A stretch of 8,637 bases of DNA from an uncultured Collinsella sp. (GCA_900550825.1 URTZ01000082.1:1-8637); one strand, 5' to 3'; positions 1 to 8,637 are shown, counted from the first letter of the stretch. Numbers and translations: made by a program. The notes: generated by a model not told the origin, from the sequence alone.

Positions 1-728
1 CGCAGGAAGCTTGGATACGCCTAGGCGCGGTCCAAGAAATCGTCCGCACCCCCAATCGGACCGATTTAGCTAAACTCGATGAAATAAATGACATTTCGGT
101 ATCTGATTTGGAATTCTCGGTTGCCCTTCCAGACGGATCTGTCCGAGAGGTCCTCGGCGGGTTTTCTTTCAAGTTTTCCGGTCCTGGTACATATTGCATA
201 GTTGGGGAAAACGGAAGAGGCAAGACGTCACTTCTTTACTTGATGCTCGGGCTATACTCATCGAAAGGCAAAGTAAAATACAACGGCGTGCCAATCGAAG
301 AATGCGACTTGGATTACATACGTGCGAGAGAGATATCGTGCTGCCCACAGTCGTGCTTCGCGCCGGACGAAACGGTGAAAGAGCTGTTAGAGTATTTCGA
401 CACGCCCTTTTCTTCCTATCACCGGGGTGTAGATGGCCTACTTTCGCTGGAAAACAGCGTGAAGGAGTTGCTCGGGAAACGTTGCTCCGCGCTTTCGGGC
501 GGTGAGCTGCGCCGAGTGTACTTATGGTCGGCGATTTCACGCAAGTCGTCAGTTTTGGTACTCGACGAGCCCACGACTGGGTTAGACGCTGTAAGCCGCG
601 CCGAGCTTGCGGCCTATGTTAAGCGCAACAAGCAAAGCCAGCTGATCATCGTTGTCTCTCACGATGACGAGATGGTCGGCGCGGTAGAAGGGGTAGTGGA
701 TTTAGGCAGCATGTACCAGGGTAAATGA
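1..728 (+). CDS. ABC transporter, ATP-binding C-terminal part (5' end outside window)
   Basis: The frame is open from base 3 to the TGA at 726-728, so a TTG start at 108 is only an internal codon and the gene continues to the left. The roughly 35 residues before the ATPase domain include the segment RLGAVQEIVRTPNR. This resembles the linker that joins the membrane domain to the nucleotide-binding domain in single-chain ABC exporters. The ATPase domain is complete: Walker A GENGRGKT (204-227), a Q-loop CCPQS (near 342-356), the signature LSGGE (492-506), Walker B VLVLDEP (552-572) and an H-loop SHDDE (657-671). The domain is short, stopping about 20 residues after the H-loop. Its role would be ATP-driven export. 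The substrate is unknown, and a link to the convergent peptide operon is only inferred from proximity. The membrane domain cannot be seen here. Confidence 0.88.
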   Translation, partial: QEAWIRLGAVQEIVRTPNRTDLAKLDEINDISVSDLEFSVALPDGSVREVLGGFSFKFSGPGTYCIVGENGRGKTSLLYLMLGLYSSKGKVKYNGVPIEECDLDYIRAREISCCPQSCFAPDETVKELLEYFDTPFSSYHRGVDGLLSLENSVKELLGKRCSALSGGELRRVYLWSAISRKSSVLVLDEPTTGLDAVSRAELAAYVKRNKQSQLIIVVSHDDEMVGAVEGVVDLGSMYQGK

Positions 729-763
729 TGACAAGTGTAGTGCTACCCAACTGGCAGAGATAA

Positions 764-1099
764 CAAAAAGGCGATGCAGATGCACGTAGCATTCAGGCGG
801 TTCGGACTCGGTGCCTTCACGCCATCGCAACGCTTTCAGATATAGTTCTCGTTCTCTTACTAAAGGAAACTTTAGTCTACGTCATCTTGTCGAGACAGAG
901 GTGAAGCGAAGTGTTGTCGCGACGTATCTTATTCCAGGTGGCTCAGTATCAGCGTGAGAATCGCACCAAAGTGTACTTACGATTCTCGTGTCCCACGGAC
1001 AACATGAGCTGAGCATTGAGGTTCCACCCTTTGCTGCAACTACACGGGGTTGGACGGCAATGAATATGCCGGGCCGCATACCACGCGCAGCGGGGGTCC
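764..1099 (+). other. Gene-free stretch with two clear hairpins, upstream of the IS110 remnant
   Basis: I see no supported gene here. Two hairpins stand out on the plus strand. At 859-876, ACTAAAG and CTTTAGT pair perfectly around a GAAA tetraloop. At 956-987, GAGAATCG pairs perfectly with CGATTCTC, with a smaller CAC/GTG stem (964-966 with 971-973) nested inside. Neither is followed by a T tract, so they are not obvious intrinsic terminators for the ABC gene. They lie about 110-240 bases before the IS110 transposase start. In IS110-type elements that stretch is the left-end noncoding region encoding the bridge RNA. That interpretation is inference, and the element's left boundary is not identifiable. 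Confidence 0.4.
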
Positions 1100-1225
1100 A
1101 TGTCCCAGTATGTTGCCTACAGCAGCCTCGATGTCCACGCACACATCATCTCTGCCTTCGCGTTCAATCCATTTGCCGGAGAGTGCGAGGGTTGCCAGGC
1201 CGTAGAATTCGAGCCGAACAAATGA
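1100..1225 (+). pseudogene. IS110-family transposase, N-terminal remnant (41 codons)
   Basis: An ATG at 1100 preceded by a GGGGG-rich stretch opens a 41-codon frame ending at TGA 1223-1225. It begins MSQYVAYSSLDVHAHIISAF and continues AFNPFAGE. The YVAxxxLDVHAxxI pattern is the characteristic N-terminus of IS110 transposases; its Asp is the first residue of the RuvC-like DEDD catalytic site. Full-length enzymes run about 300-450 residues. Nothing downstream in any frame resembles the rest of the RuvC-like domain or the C-terminal serine-containing domain, so this is a truncated scar. It lies between the ABC transporter and the terminator of the minus-strand peptide operon. That position fits a mobile-element junction at one edge of the accessory segment. 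The call rests on a short motif; a chance match is possible but unlikely. Confidence 0.6.
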
Positions 1226-1320
1226 AATGCGGTATCAGCGCATAGGATTAAACTGACGATTGCTTTGCACTGAGAATACGCTTGGAAAGCCGCTATGGGT
1301 GGCGGCCCGGGTTAAATAGA

Positions 1321-1363
1321 GAAGCCCGTCCGATCACTTTCATGTGGCGAACGGTCGGGCTTC
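1321..1363 (-). terminator. Intrinsic terminator of the peptide operon
   Basis: GAAGCCCGTCCG (1321-1332) pairs with CGGTCGGGCTTC (1352-1363) over 12 positions with one mismatch, around a 19-base loop. Read on the minus strand, the stem is followed by TCTATTT. It lies 66 bases past the stop of the last small gene of the minus-strand operon. On the plus strand it is followed by TTATT, so it may work in both directions. Confidence 0.7.
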
Positions 1364-1428
1364 TTATTCCACTTGCCAATGCTCGGCTCATATTGGAAGA
1401 AAGCTACGCTAATGTTTGCGTGACACTC

Positions 1429-1536
1429 CTATTTTCTCCGAAGAAAGAGTCGGATAATGAAGAATAGAATTAAAAAAGGTGCCAGATATAACGCAAATAT
1501 AAAGGCTAATCCAACGAGACCTTGCAATAATGGCAT
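1429..1536 (-). CDS. 35-residue single-span hydrophobic membrane peptide
   Basis: ATG at 1536-1534 is preceded by a strong GGGAGGAG ribosome binding site about 2-4 bases upstream, and the frame ends at TAG 1431-1429. The product starts MPLLQGLVGLAFIFALYL and ends LFLRRK. It is almost entirely hydrophobic from residue 3 to 32 with a cationic tail, so one membrane helix with the C-terminus inside is expected. A Pro at position 20 may kink it. It is the last gene of the operon, 78 bases after the second precursor and before the terminator. No family is recognised. Co-transcription with modified-peptide genes suggests immunity or membrane delivery, and a toxin-like peptide is the alternative. The ribosome site, composition and position make it convincing as a gene; function is inference. 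Confidence 0.72.
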   Translation of the reverse strand: MPLLQGLVGLAFIFALYLAPFLILFFIIRLFLRRK

Positions 1537-1614
1537 AACTCCTCCCAGACACGAGATTTTGGTATTTGTTCCCATCTTATTCTGAATTGGACCAAATAGT
1601 TCCTAGCCACAAAA

Positions 1615-1794
1615 CTACTCGTCAACTGGATCGCACCAATCTGCTGGCAAAACACAGCTTGATTCTTTATCGACATAGCACCAATCCGCAACAGGGCACT
1701 CGGCGATGTCGTAAAAATTGCATATATCAACTCCAAGACAACAAGGCTCAACGGGAGGATGTTCATTTGAACCAACAGGATGGATATGCTTCAT
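1615..1794 (-). CDS. Cys/Asp-rich RiPP precursor peptide B (59 aa)
   Basis: ATG at 1794-1792 follows a GGTGAGGAG ribosome site, and the stop is TAG at 1617-1615. The N-terminus MKHIHP is identical to that of the upstream precursor A. The remainder carries seven Cys (18, 19, 25, 33, 39, 47, 54). Six of them start Cys-Asp modules: C19-D23, C25-D29, C33-D37 and C54-D58 are exactly CX3D, while C39-D42 and C47-D52 differ by one residue. Shared landmarks with A are LG..DIC, YD, D-(Y/W)-C and S-x-CV. CX3D arrays are what PapB modifies in freyrasin, joining Cys sulfur to the Asp beta-carbon. I therefore infer a ranthipeptide-type substrate for the radical SAM enzyme upstream. The leader appears very short, and no GG-type cleavage site is seen. 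It lies 30 bases after A in the same transcript. Confidence 0.82.
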   Translation of the reverse strand: MKHIHPVGSNEHPPVEPCCLGVDICNFYDIAECPVADWCYVDKESSCVLPADWCDPVDE

Positions 1795-1824
1795 AACAGC
1801 TCCTCACCTTAATCCAATTAGAGA

Positions 1825-2028
1825 CTACGTTTGATCAATGCCACAGTGATCTACAACGCAGATGCTGCCGCCATCCATGTCATAGTCGCAGTAATCGTAT
1901 GCACCACAGCCATCTGCTTTATCATAAACAGTACAGATGTCAGTAATGCCCAAGAGGCAGTCAAAAGACATCGGCTTCACGCCTGCCTCGTCGCCACTTC
2001 CTGGATTAATCGGATGAATATGCTTCAC
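1825..2028 (-). CDS. Cys/Asp-rich RiPP precursor peptide A (67 aa, GTG start)
   Basis: The start is chosen at GTG 2028-2026. It has a strong GGGAGGT site just upstream and gives the same MKHIHP N-terminus as precursor B. A longer in-frame reading from 2076 adds 16 residues that B does not share. The stop is TAG at 1827-1825. Six Cys (24, 32, 41, 47, 57, 62) are each followed by Asp: C32-D36 and C41-D45 are CX3D, C47-D50, C57-D60 and C62-D65 are CX2D, and C24-D30 is CX5D. There are six modules, as in B. Asp and Tyr are unusually abundant. It probably acts as a substrate of the radical SAM/SPASM maturase encoded 170 bases upstream. Duplication of an ancestral precursor explains A and B. Without the modification pattern, a small metal-binding Cys protein would be the alternative reading. 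Confidence 0.82.
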   Translation of the reverse strand: MKHIHPINPGSGDEAGVKPMSFDCLLGITDICTVYDKADGCGAYDYCDYDMDGGSICVVDHCGIDQT

Positions 2029-2197
2029 GACTACCTCCCTTTGAGTGCAGAAAAACCTCAATATTGTGTATAACAAACCAAGATGTCTAGTTCACCATAT
2101 TTCTAGAATGGTTTCGGCGAACGTAGCAATAAGCTTCGCAGACGGTAATCAGAAGAACGAACACCTCCACAATGGTGACAGCAATGCGCTGAACCGC

Positions 2198-3424
2198 TTA
2201 TTCCGATACAGTAGCTTCTCGTTGATTTTTCTCCTGCGAAGATGAGTGGCGGGAAATAAGGTCAAAAGCCATCTCGTAGCACATTTTTCTATATTCACAT
2301 GATGCAGGGTGTAGACTCTTGGGCAAGTAGCCGTGCTCGTCTGCAGCCTCCCAGCTACAGCCCCCACCACAGAAAGACCGAGCCCAACAGTCCGTACAGT
2401 CAATTCTTTTTTCGACACCCTGACTCCAGTTTTCAATATACCTAGTTTCGTCAATTCCGGTGACGATGTTGCCCATTTTGAATCGCATCATCCCGACAAA
2501 CCTGTGACAGGGGTATACGTCCCCTTCGGGAGTCACGGAAATAAAACGCCTGCCAGCCCCGCATCCGACAAAGGCGATCCTGTTGCTCATAATCAAATCA
2601 ACTGCAGTTTTCAATGTTCTAAACAAGGGCTTTTCCCCTTGATCAATCTGTTTGAGATATTGATCCGCCAAATCTATTAGGCCCGCCCTGATTTTGTTTA
2701 ATGAGTGTTCGTCGAGTTTGATATTCTCATCGAATGAGCTCACGGGCGAGAAGTAAATCCTTCTGAAGCCCATCTCTTTAAACTGAAGATAGTCTTCAAC
2801 AAGGTTACAGTTATTATTTGTTAAGGTCGCTCTTGCGCCGAAGGGGAACGACTCGGAAAAACGACGAACGTTTTTGTCGATATCGGAGAAAGAGCCGCCT
2901 CCCGTCTTGTACGGGCGCGATGCATCGTGCTTGCATCCTGTACCATCGAGACTAATCAGAACAGAAAACCCGTGCTCCTTGAAAGAATTCACAGCAGTGT
3001 CATTCAAAAGCGTTCCGTTGGTCGTAATAGAATAGGTAAAGTTTCTATTGGGGTATATTCTTTTTGAATAGTCGACCGTTTTCCATATCAGCGGCTCGTT
3101 AATCATGGGTTCCCCACCAAAAAAGACGATCGCAAGCGTTTCGTTTTCCGATGAACTTGCGACGAGGTAGTCGACCGCCTTGAAGGCTATCTCGTCTGTC
3201 ATCAGCAGAGGAGACGTTCCATAATCTCCTTTACCGGCAAAACAGTAACTACAACCAAGGTTGCATGCATGTGAAACGTGGAGTTCGATGGATTTAAGTT
3301 TTCGAGGCGTGTCTTTTGTTAAGAAAGTCCGCTCAGACAATCGTTGATACTCATCAATGTCGTCTTCAAGTTCTGCTATGGTCGTTTGGTCGTAGCCTTT
3401 CGCAGCAAGTGACTTTGTTAGCAA
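2198..3424 (-). CDS. Radical SAM/SPASM peptide maturase
   Basis: This enzyme is predicted to install Cys-derived thioether crosslinks in the two precursors downstream, using SAM and 4Fe-4S clusters. Numbering from the TTG at 3424 (408 aa), the radical SAM motif is C54-x3-C58-x2-C61 (HACNLGCSYCF). The GGEP SAM-binding motif lies near 103-106, and ITTNGTLL near 133-140. The C-terminal SPASM domain has C288, C306, C343-x2-C346-x5-C352-x3-C356, C376 and C382, enough for two auxiliary clusters. The TTG is poorly placed. The same frame stays open for 46 more codons upstream and reads like the usual N-terminal domain of such maturases (RRYCFDEVTRNCFQVD), so the true start is probably near 3555 with a frameshift between. 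The gene is first in the operon and its codons are A/T-richer than nifJ. Family assignment is secure; product chemistry is inference. Confidence 0.92.
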   Translation of the reverse strand: MLTKSLAAKGYDQTTIAELEDDIDEYQRLSERTFLTKDTPRKLKSIELHVSHACNLGCSYCFAGKGDYGTSPLLMTDEIAFKAVDYLVASSSENETLAIVFFGGEPMINEPLIWKTVDYSKRIYPNRNFTYSITTNGTLLNDTAVNSFKEHGFSVLISLDGTGCKHDASRPYKTGGGSFSDIDKNVRRFSESFPFGARATLTNNNCNLVEDYLQFKEMGFRRIYFSPVSSFDENIKLDEHSLNKIRAGLIDLADQYLKQIDQGEKPLFRTLKTAVDLIMSNRIAFVGCGAGRRFISVTPEGDVYPCHRFVGMMRFKMGNIVTGIDETRYIENWSQGVEKRIDCTDCWARSFCGGGCSWEAADEHGYLPKSLHPASCEYRKMCYEMAFDLISRHSSSQEKNQREATVSE

Positions 3425-3564
3425 CTTCGAGTTGACCGTTCTTCCCGATGCTTCAAATATGCGAAGCGCATCTTCTGATGCTTGGTCAACCTGAAAGCAA
3501 TTGCGAGTGACCTCATCGAAGCAGTAACGACGATCACTTACTGAGAAAAATGCATACGTTCCTC
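3425..3564 (-). other. Frameshifted 5' end of the radical SAM gene
   Basis: Upstream of the TTG at 3424 the maturase frame continues open to a TGA at 3565-3563, without any ATG, GTG or TTG. It encodes SVSDRRYCFDEVTRNCF followed by QVDQASEDALRIFEASG. This looks like the small N-terminal domain (usually involved in precursor binding) found before the radical SAM core. A well-placed start does exist at ATG 3555-3553, with GAGG 5 bases upstream, but in the wrong frame: it reads MHFSQ and stops. One extra T in the T5 run (A's at 3546-3550) would give MHFF joined directly to SVSDRR. So either the run differs in the living gene, transcriptional slippage repairs it, or the gene is decaying. Confidence 0.65.
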
Positions 3565-4071
3565 AATTTCATGCTGGACTGGCACTAACCTTGTTTATTG
3601 TTGCGCAGCTATAAAAAACCACCAGCGGGGATTCGGTGTGCGGCCCAATCGGACTCCCAAAAGGTTCTATTTGAGACTGGCAAGCTTTGTGTTGTTGGCA
3701 CTTCGACATCGCTCTTTATTCCAACATGGAGCCTCGCAGTTTGAGTCGACTTGCCTCTGGAAGGTCCGATCTTAACTTGATTTAGGATGAAAACAGATTA
3801 CAGGCGCGCTCCTCTAGAAAGAAAGGAAACCAATCGCCGCCTTTCACCAGGAAAGTTTTTATAGCCCACCTCGAGCAAAATGAAAGATGCGAGAGCGATT
3901 GGGGAACAACGCGAATCTCCCCTTTTGGGTGGGAGCGAGCCTTCAGCCACCGGCGAACGACTCGCCCTGGTCAGAATCTGGAAGTGGTGCCGGGCCGCTT
4001 GGGCCTCCCCGGTGACTTCGTGGGGCTTACCTGCCTGACGTCGAGGAGTACATCCGCAAGATTCGTTCCCT
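3565..4071. other. Intergenic or degenerate boundary region without a supported gene
   Basis: No convincing complete gene is visible on either strand. The left part (to about 3870) is A/T-richer and would carry the promoter of the minus-strand peptide operon. I see only a weak TAAGAT-like box on the minus strand, without a good -35. The right part becomes GC-rich. From 4016 to 4099 on the plus strand a short frame reads GAYLPDVEEYIRKIRSLCR with C/G-ending codons typical of the core genes. It ends inside the start of the FHA frame, which suggests a broken gene 5' end. The change in composition across this stretch may mark the edge of an inserted segment. Confidence 0.4.
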
Positions 4072-4545
4072 ATGCCGTTTGCTCTCACGCCCGCCTTAGT
4101 TCCAAGTCGGGCGAGCCGCCGCGCTCATGCGACCCGTGGCGGCGACACGTCGACGCCGCGCTCGCTGAGCACATCTTCGGTCGCGGGCGAGCACGAGGTC
4201 GCGCCGGCGCATCCGCTGGGACTGCTGTGCGTGCAAAACGGCTACGTGGTGAGCGTCCCGCGCTGGATTCAGCCGAGTGAGGAAGGCGTTGAGATCGGCG
4301 CGCTGGCAACGGGGGAGGGCGGCATCACCGACGACGTCTCGGCCCGCCATGCCCATATCTGGTGCGACGAGTCTGGCGCATGGTTTGTCGAGGACCTGTC
4401 GTCCACTAACGGCACCGTGGTGGTAAACGGGGCCACGAGTGTGTGTATTCAAGTAGAGCCCGGCCGCTCCGCCCAGCTCAACCCCGGCGACGAGCTCAAA
4501 CTCGGCGAATCCACCACCTACGCCATCCTGCTCGGCGCCCTCTAG
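4072..4545 (+). CDS. FHA-domain protein, N-terminus doubtful
   Basis: Residues about 50-157 form one FHA domain, a phosphothreonine-peptide-binding fold. Visible motifs are SARHAHIW (start of the binding loop), VEDLSSTNGTVVVNG (the STNGT loop) and LNPGDELKLGES (late strands). The position where FHA domains normally carry Gly-Arg reads IGAL, so the Arg that contacts phosphate is absent. Together with an insertion-like stretch TGEGG, this makes phospho-binding uncertain. Residues 1-45 are low-complexity and Arg/Ser/Ala-rich. The ATG at 4072 has no ribosome site, and the preceding frame overlaps a codon-biased fragment in another frame (4016-4099). I infer that the original gene began farther left and was frameshifted or truncated. 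The C-terminus is intact. It is followed by REP-like repeats. Confidence 0.7.
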   Translation: MPFALTPALVPSRASRRAHATRGGDTSTPRSLSTSSVAGEHEVAPAHPLGLLCVQNGYVVSVPRWIQPSEEGVEIGALATGEGGITDDVSARHAHIWCDESGAWFVEDLSSTNGTVVVNGATSVCIQVEPGRSAQLNPGDELKLGESTTYAILLGAL

Positions 4546-4594
4546 CCGGCAGTTAGGGACGTTCCTTTCCTGCCGGTACTTGGGGACACTCCTT
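4546..4594 (+). repeat. REP-like pair of GGGAC-N2-TCCTT units
   Basis: Directly after the FHA stop are two near-copies, GGGACGTTCCTT (4556-4567) and GGGACACTCCTT (4583-4594), spaced 27 bases apart. Each is itself close to an inverted repeat (GGGA/TCC). The first is enclosed by the 6-bp inverted repeat CCGGCA (4546-4551) and TGCCGG (4571-4576). No T tract follows, so it is not a standard terminator. I associate such units with intergenic REP-type elements in Coriobacteriia; that association comes from memory, not from a search. Confidence 0.45.
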
Positions 4595-4709
4595 GGCGCG
4601 TCAGAGCCAGTCGTCCGGGGATGGAGGGACCATTCTGGCCTTTGGCGGTCACCCGAGGTAAACCTTTACCGCCCGCCTATATTTGTCGAAATTACACTTA
4701 ACGGCGGGG

Positions 4710-4715
4710 TACAAT
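4710..4715 (+). promoter_or_regulatory. Possible -10 box of nifJ
   Basis: TACAAT lies in an A/T-richer island within otherwise GC-rich sequence, about 282 bases before the nifJ start. No good -35 sits at 16-18 bases: TTGTCG is 21 bases away and TTACAC only 12. The call therefore rests on the box and its position alone. Confidence 0.3.
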
Positions 4716-4720
4716 AAACC

Positions 4721-4996
4721 CGCATGCGGATTTCCGTTGCGGGCGCTTCCCATCGCCGGGGCGTGCCCGGGAGCATCCGGCATGCGGCCTTTGCGGCGCT
4801 CGGTCATGTGCAAGACGGGCGGTCGGGTCTGTGGGGCGCATCAGCTGCCCCTCGCCTCGGCATGTCTTCTCTCCACGCCACGTACCTGCTGCTGAGCCTG
4901 CCTGCCAGATGATTGGAAGCAACAGCGTAAATCCCATCACGCCAACATCCCGGCGATCGCCGGGGCCTGTATACCTATATGAGAGGAGAGGGGTAT
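4721..4996 (+). promoter_or_regulatory. Long structured nifJ leader with ribosome-site hairpin
   Basis: There is no supported gene between the promoter-like box and nifJ. The stretch is GC-rich and full of self-complementary pieces. CCGCATGCGG at 4720-4729 is a perfect palindrome, and GCATGCGG recurs at 4780-4787. CCCGGCGATCGCCGGG at 4949-4964 is a 16-base perfect palindrome, usable as an operator or a tight hairpin. Just after it, TATACC (4970-4975) can pair with GGTATA (4992-4997), placing the AGGAG ribosome site (4984-4988) in the loop and the first base of the start codon in the stem. This geometry could tune nifJ translation. No known riboswitch class is recognised. Confidence 0.45.
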
Positions 4997-8536
<3,540 letters not shown>

Positions 8537-8588
8537 GTCTCCCACCGCAGGATCTGAGGGCTGACCTTCGCGGACGTCCTCGGACATG

Positions 8589-8629
8589 AAAGAACCCCCG
8601 CTGCGCACTACGTGCGGCGGGGGTTCTTT
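8589..8629 (+). terminator. Strong intrinsic terminator of nifJ
   Basis: AAAGAACCCCCGC (8589-8601) pairs perfectly with GCGGGGGTTCTTT (8617-8629). The stem extends inward through CGCAC/GTGCG with a two-base TG bulge to a TAC loop. The TTCTTT side gives the U-rich tail. The matching AAAGAA on the other side means it can also stop transcription from the right. It begins 53 bases after the nifJ stop codon. Confidence 0.92.
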
Positions 8630-8637
8630 CGTCCTGC

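Noticed and set aside
988..1245. An 85-codon plus-strand frame
   Set aside because: It overlaps the IS110 remnant in another frame, and only the 1100-1225 frame shows family similarity.
1282..1467. A 61-codon plus-strand frame
   Set aside because: It runs through the terminator stem and antisense to the membrane peptide, with no ribosome site or domain.
1506..1796. Longer frames on both strands (1506-1775 minus, 1566-1796 plus)
   Set aside because: They are shadows of precursor B, whose start, ribosome site and paralogy to precursor A decide the real frame.
3605..3645. A weak CACC/GGTG hairpin followed by TTTTTT on the minus strand, as a possible attenuator before the maturase
   Set aside because: The stem is only about 4 bp, too weak to support a terminator call.
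3569..3709. A 46-codon minus-strand frame (MSKCQQHKACQS...) just before the maturase
   Set aside because: It has three Cys and overlaps a start codon, but has no Cys-Asp pattern, no MKHIHP leader and only a weak ribosome site; not supported as a third precursor.
3798..4088. A 96-codon minus-strand frame
   Set aside because: No ribosome site, no recognised domain and unbiased codons; treated as noncoding.
4724..4912. A 62-codon plus-strand frame starting close to the presumed nifJ transcription start (possible leaderless gene)
   Set aside because: Composition matches random GC-rich sequence, with no domain or ribosome site; more likely structured leader.

Overview
The window looks like a Coriobacteriia (Actinomycetota) chromosome, most probably a Collinsella-type gut anaerobe. 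The evidence is a 1179-residue pyruvate:ferredoxin oxidoreductase (nifJ) with almost exclusively C/G-ending codons, a GC-rich FHA-domain gene beside it, and paired GGGAC-N2-TCCTT repeats that I associate with this group. Genus assignment is inference. The left half (about 1-3600) is visibly richer in A/T, with a different codon style, a transposase scar and apparent gene decay. It reads as an acquired accessory segment next to a core-genome segment (about 3900-8637).

Layout. 1-728 (+): C-terminal part of an ABC transporter, open to the left edge. 764-1099: no gene, but two clear hairpins. 1100-1225 (+): N-terminal remnant of an IS110-family transposase. 1321-1363: terminator. 1429-3564 (-): a compact peptide (RiPP) operon. 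In transcription order it holds a radical SAM/SPASM peptide maturase with a frameshifted 5' end, a Cys/Asp-rich precursor of 67 codons, a paralogous precursor of 59 codons and a 35-residue single-span membrane peptide. 3565-4071: intergenic or degenerate. 4072-4545 (+): FHA-domain gene with a doubtful N-terminus. 4546-4996: REP-like repeats, then a promoter-like box and a long structured leader. 4997-8536 (+): nifJ. 8589-8629: strong terminator.

The notable system is the minus-strand operon. Both precursors begin MKHIHP and then carry six Cys modules in which each Cys is followed 3-6 residues later by an Asp (CX2-5D, several exactly CX3D). A CX3D array is the substrate pattern of the freyrasin-type ranthipeptide pathway (PapA/PapB), where a radical SAM/SPASM enzyme joins Cys sulfur to the Asp beta-carbon. 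I infer that this operon makes two related polythioether peptides. Neither precursor was annotated as an ORF from its real start, and one has a GTG start. The role of the co-transcribed hydrophobic peptide (immunity, export partner or toxin) is open. The convergent ABC transporter could export the product, but its membrane domain lies outside the window.

nifJ is an independent core metabolic gene: pyruvate + CoA + oxidised ferredoxin gives acetyl-CoA + CO2 + reduced ferredoxin. It has its own leader and terminator.
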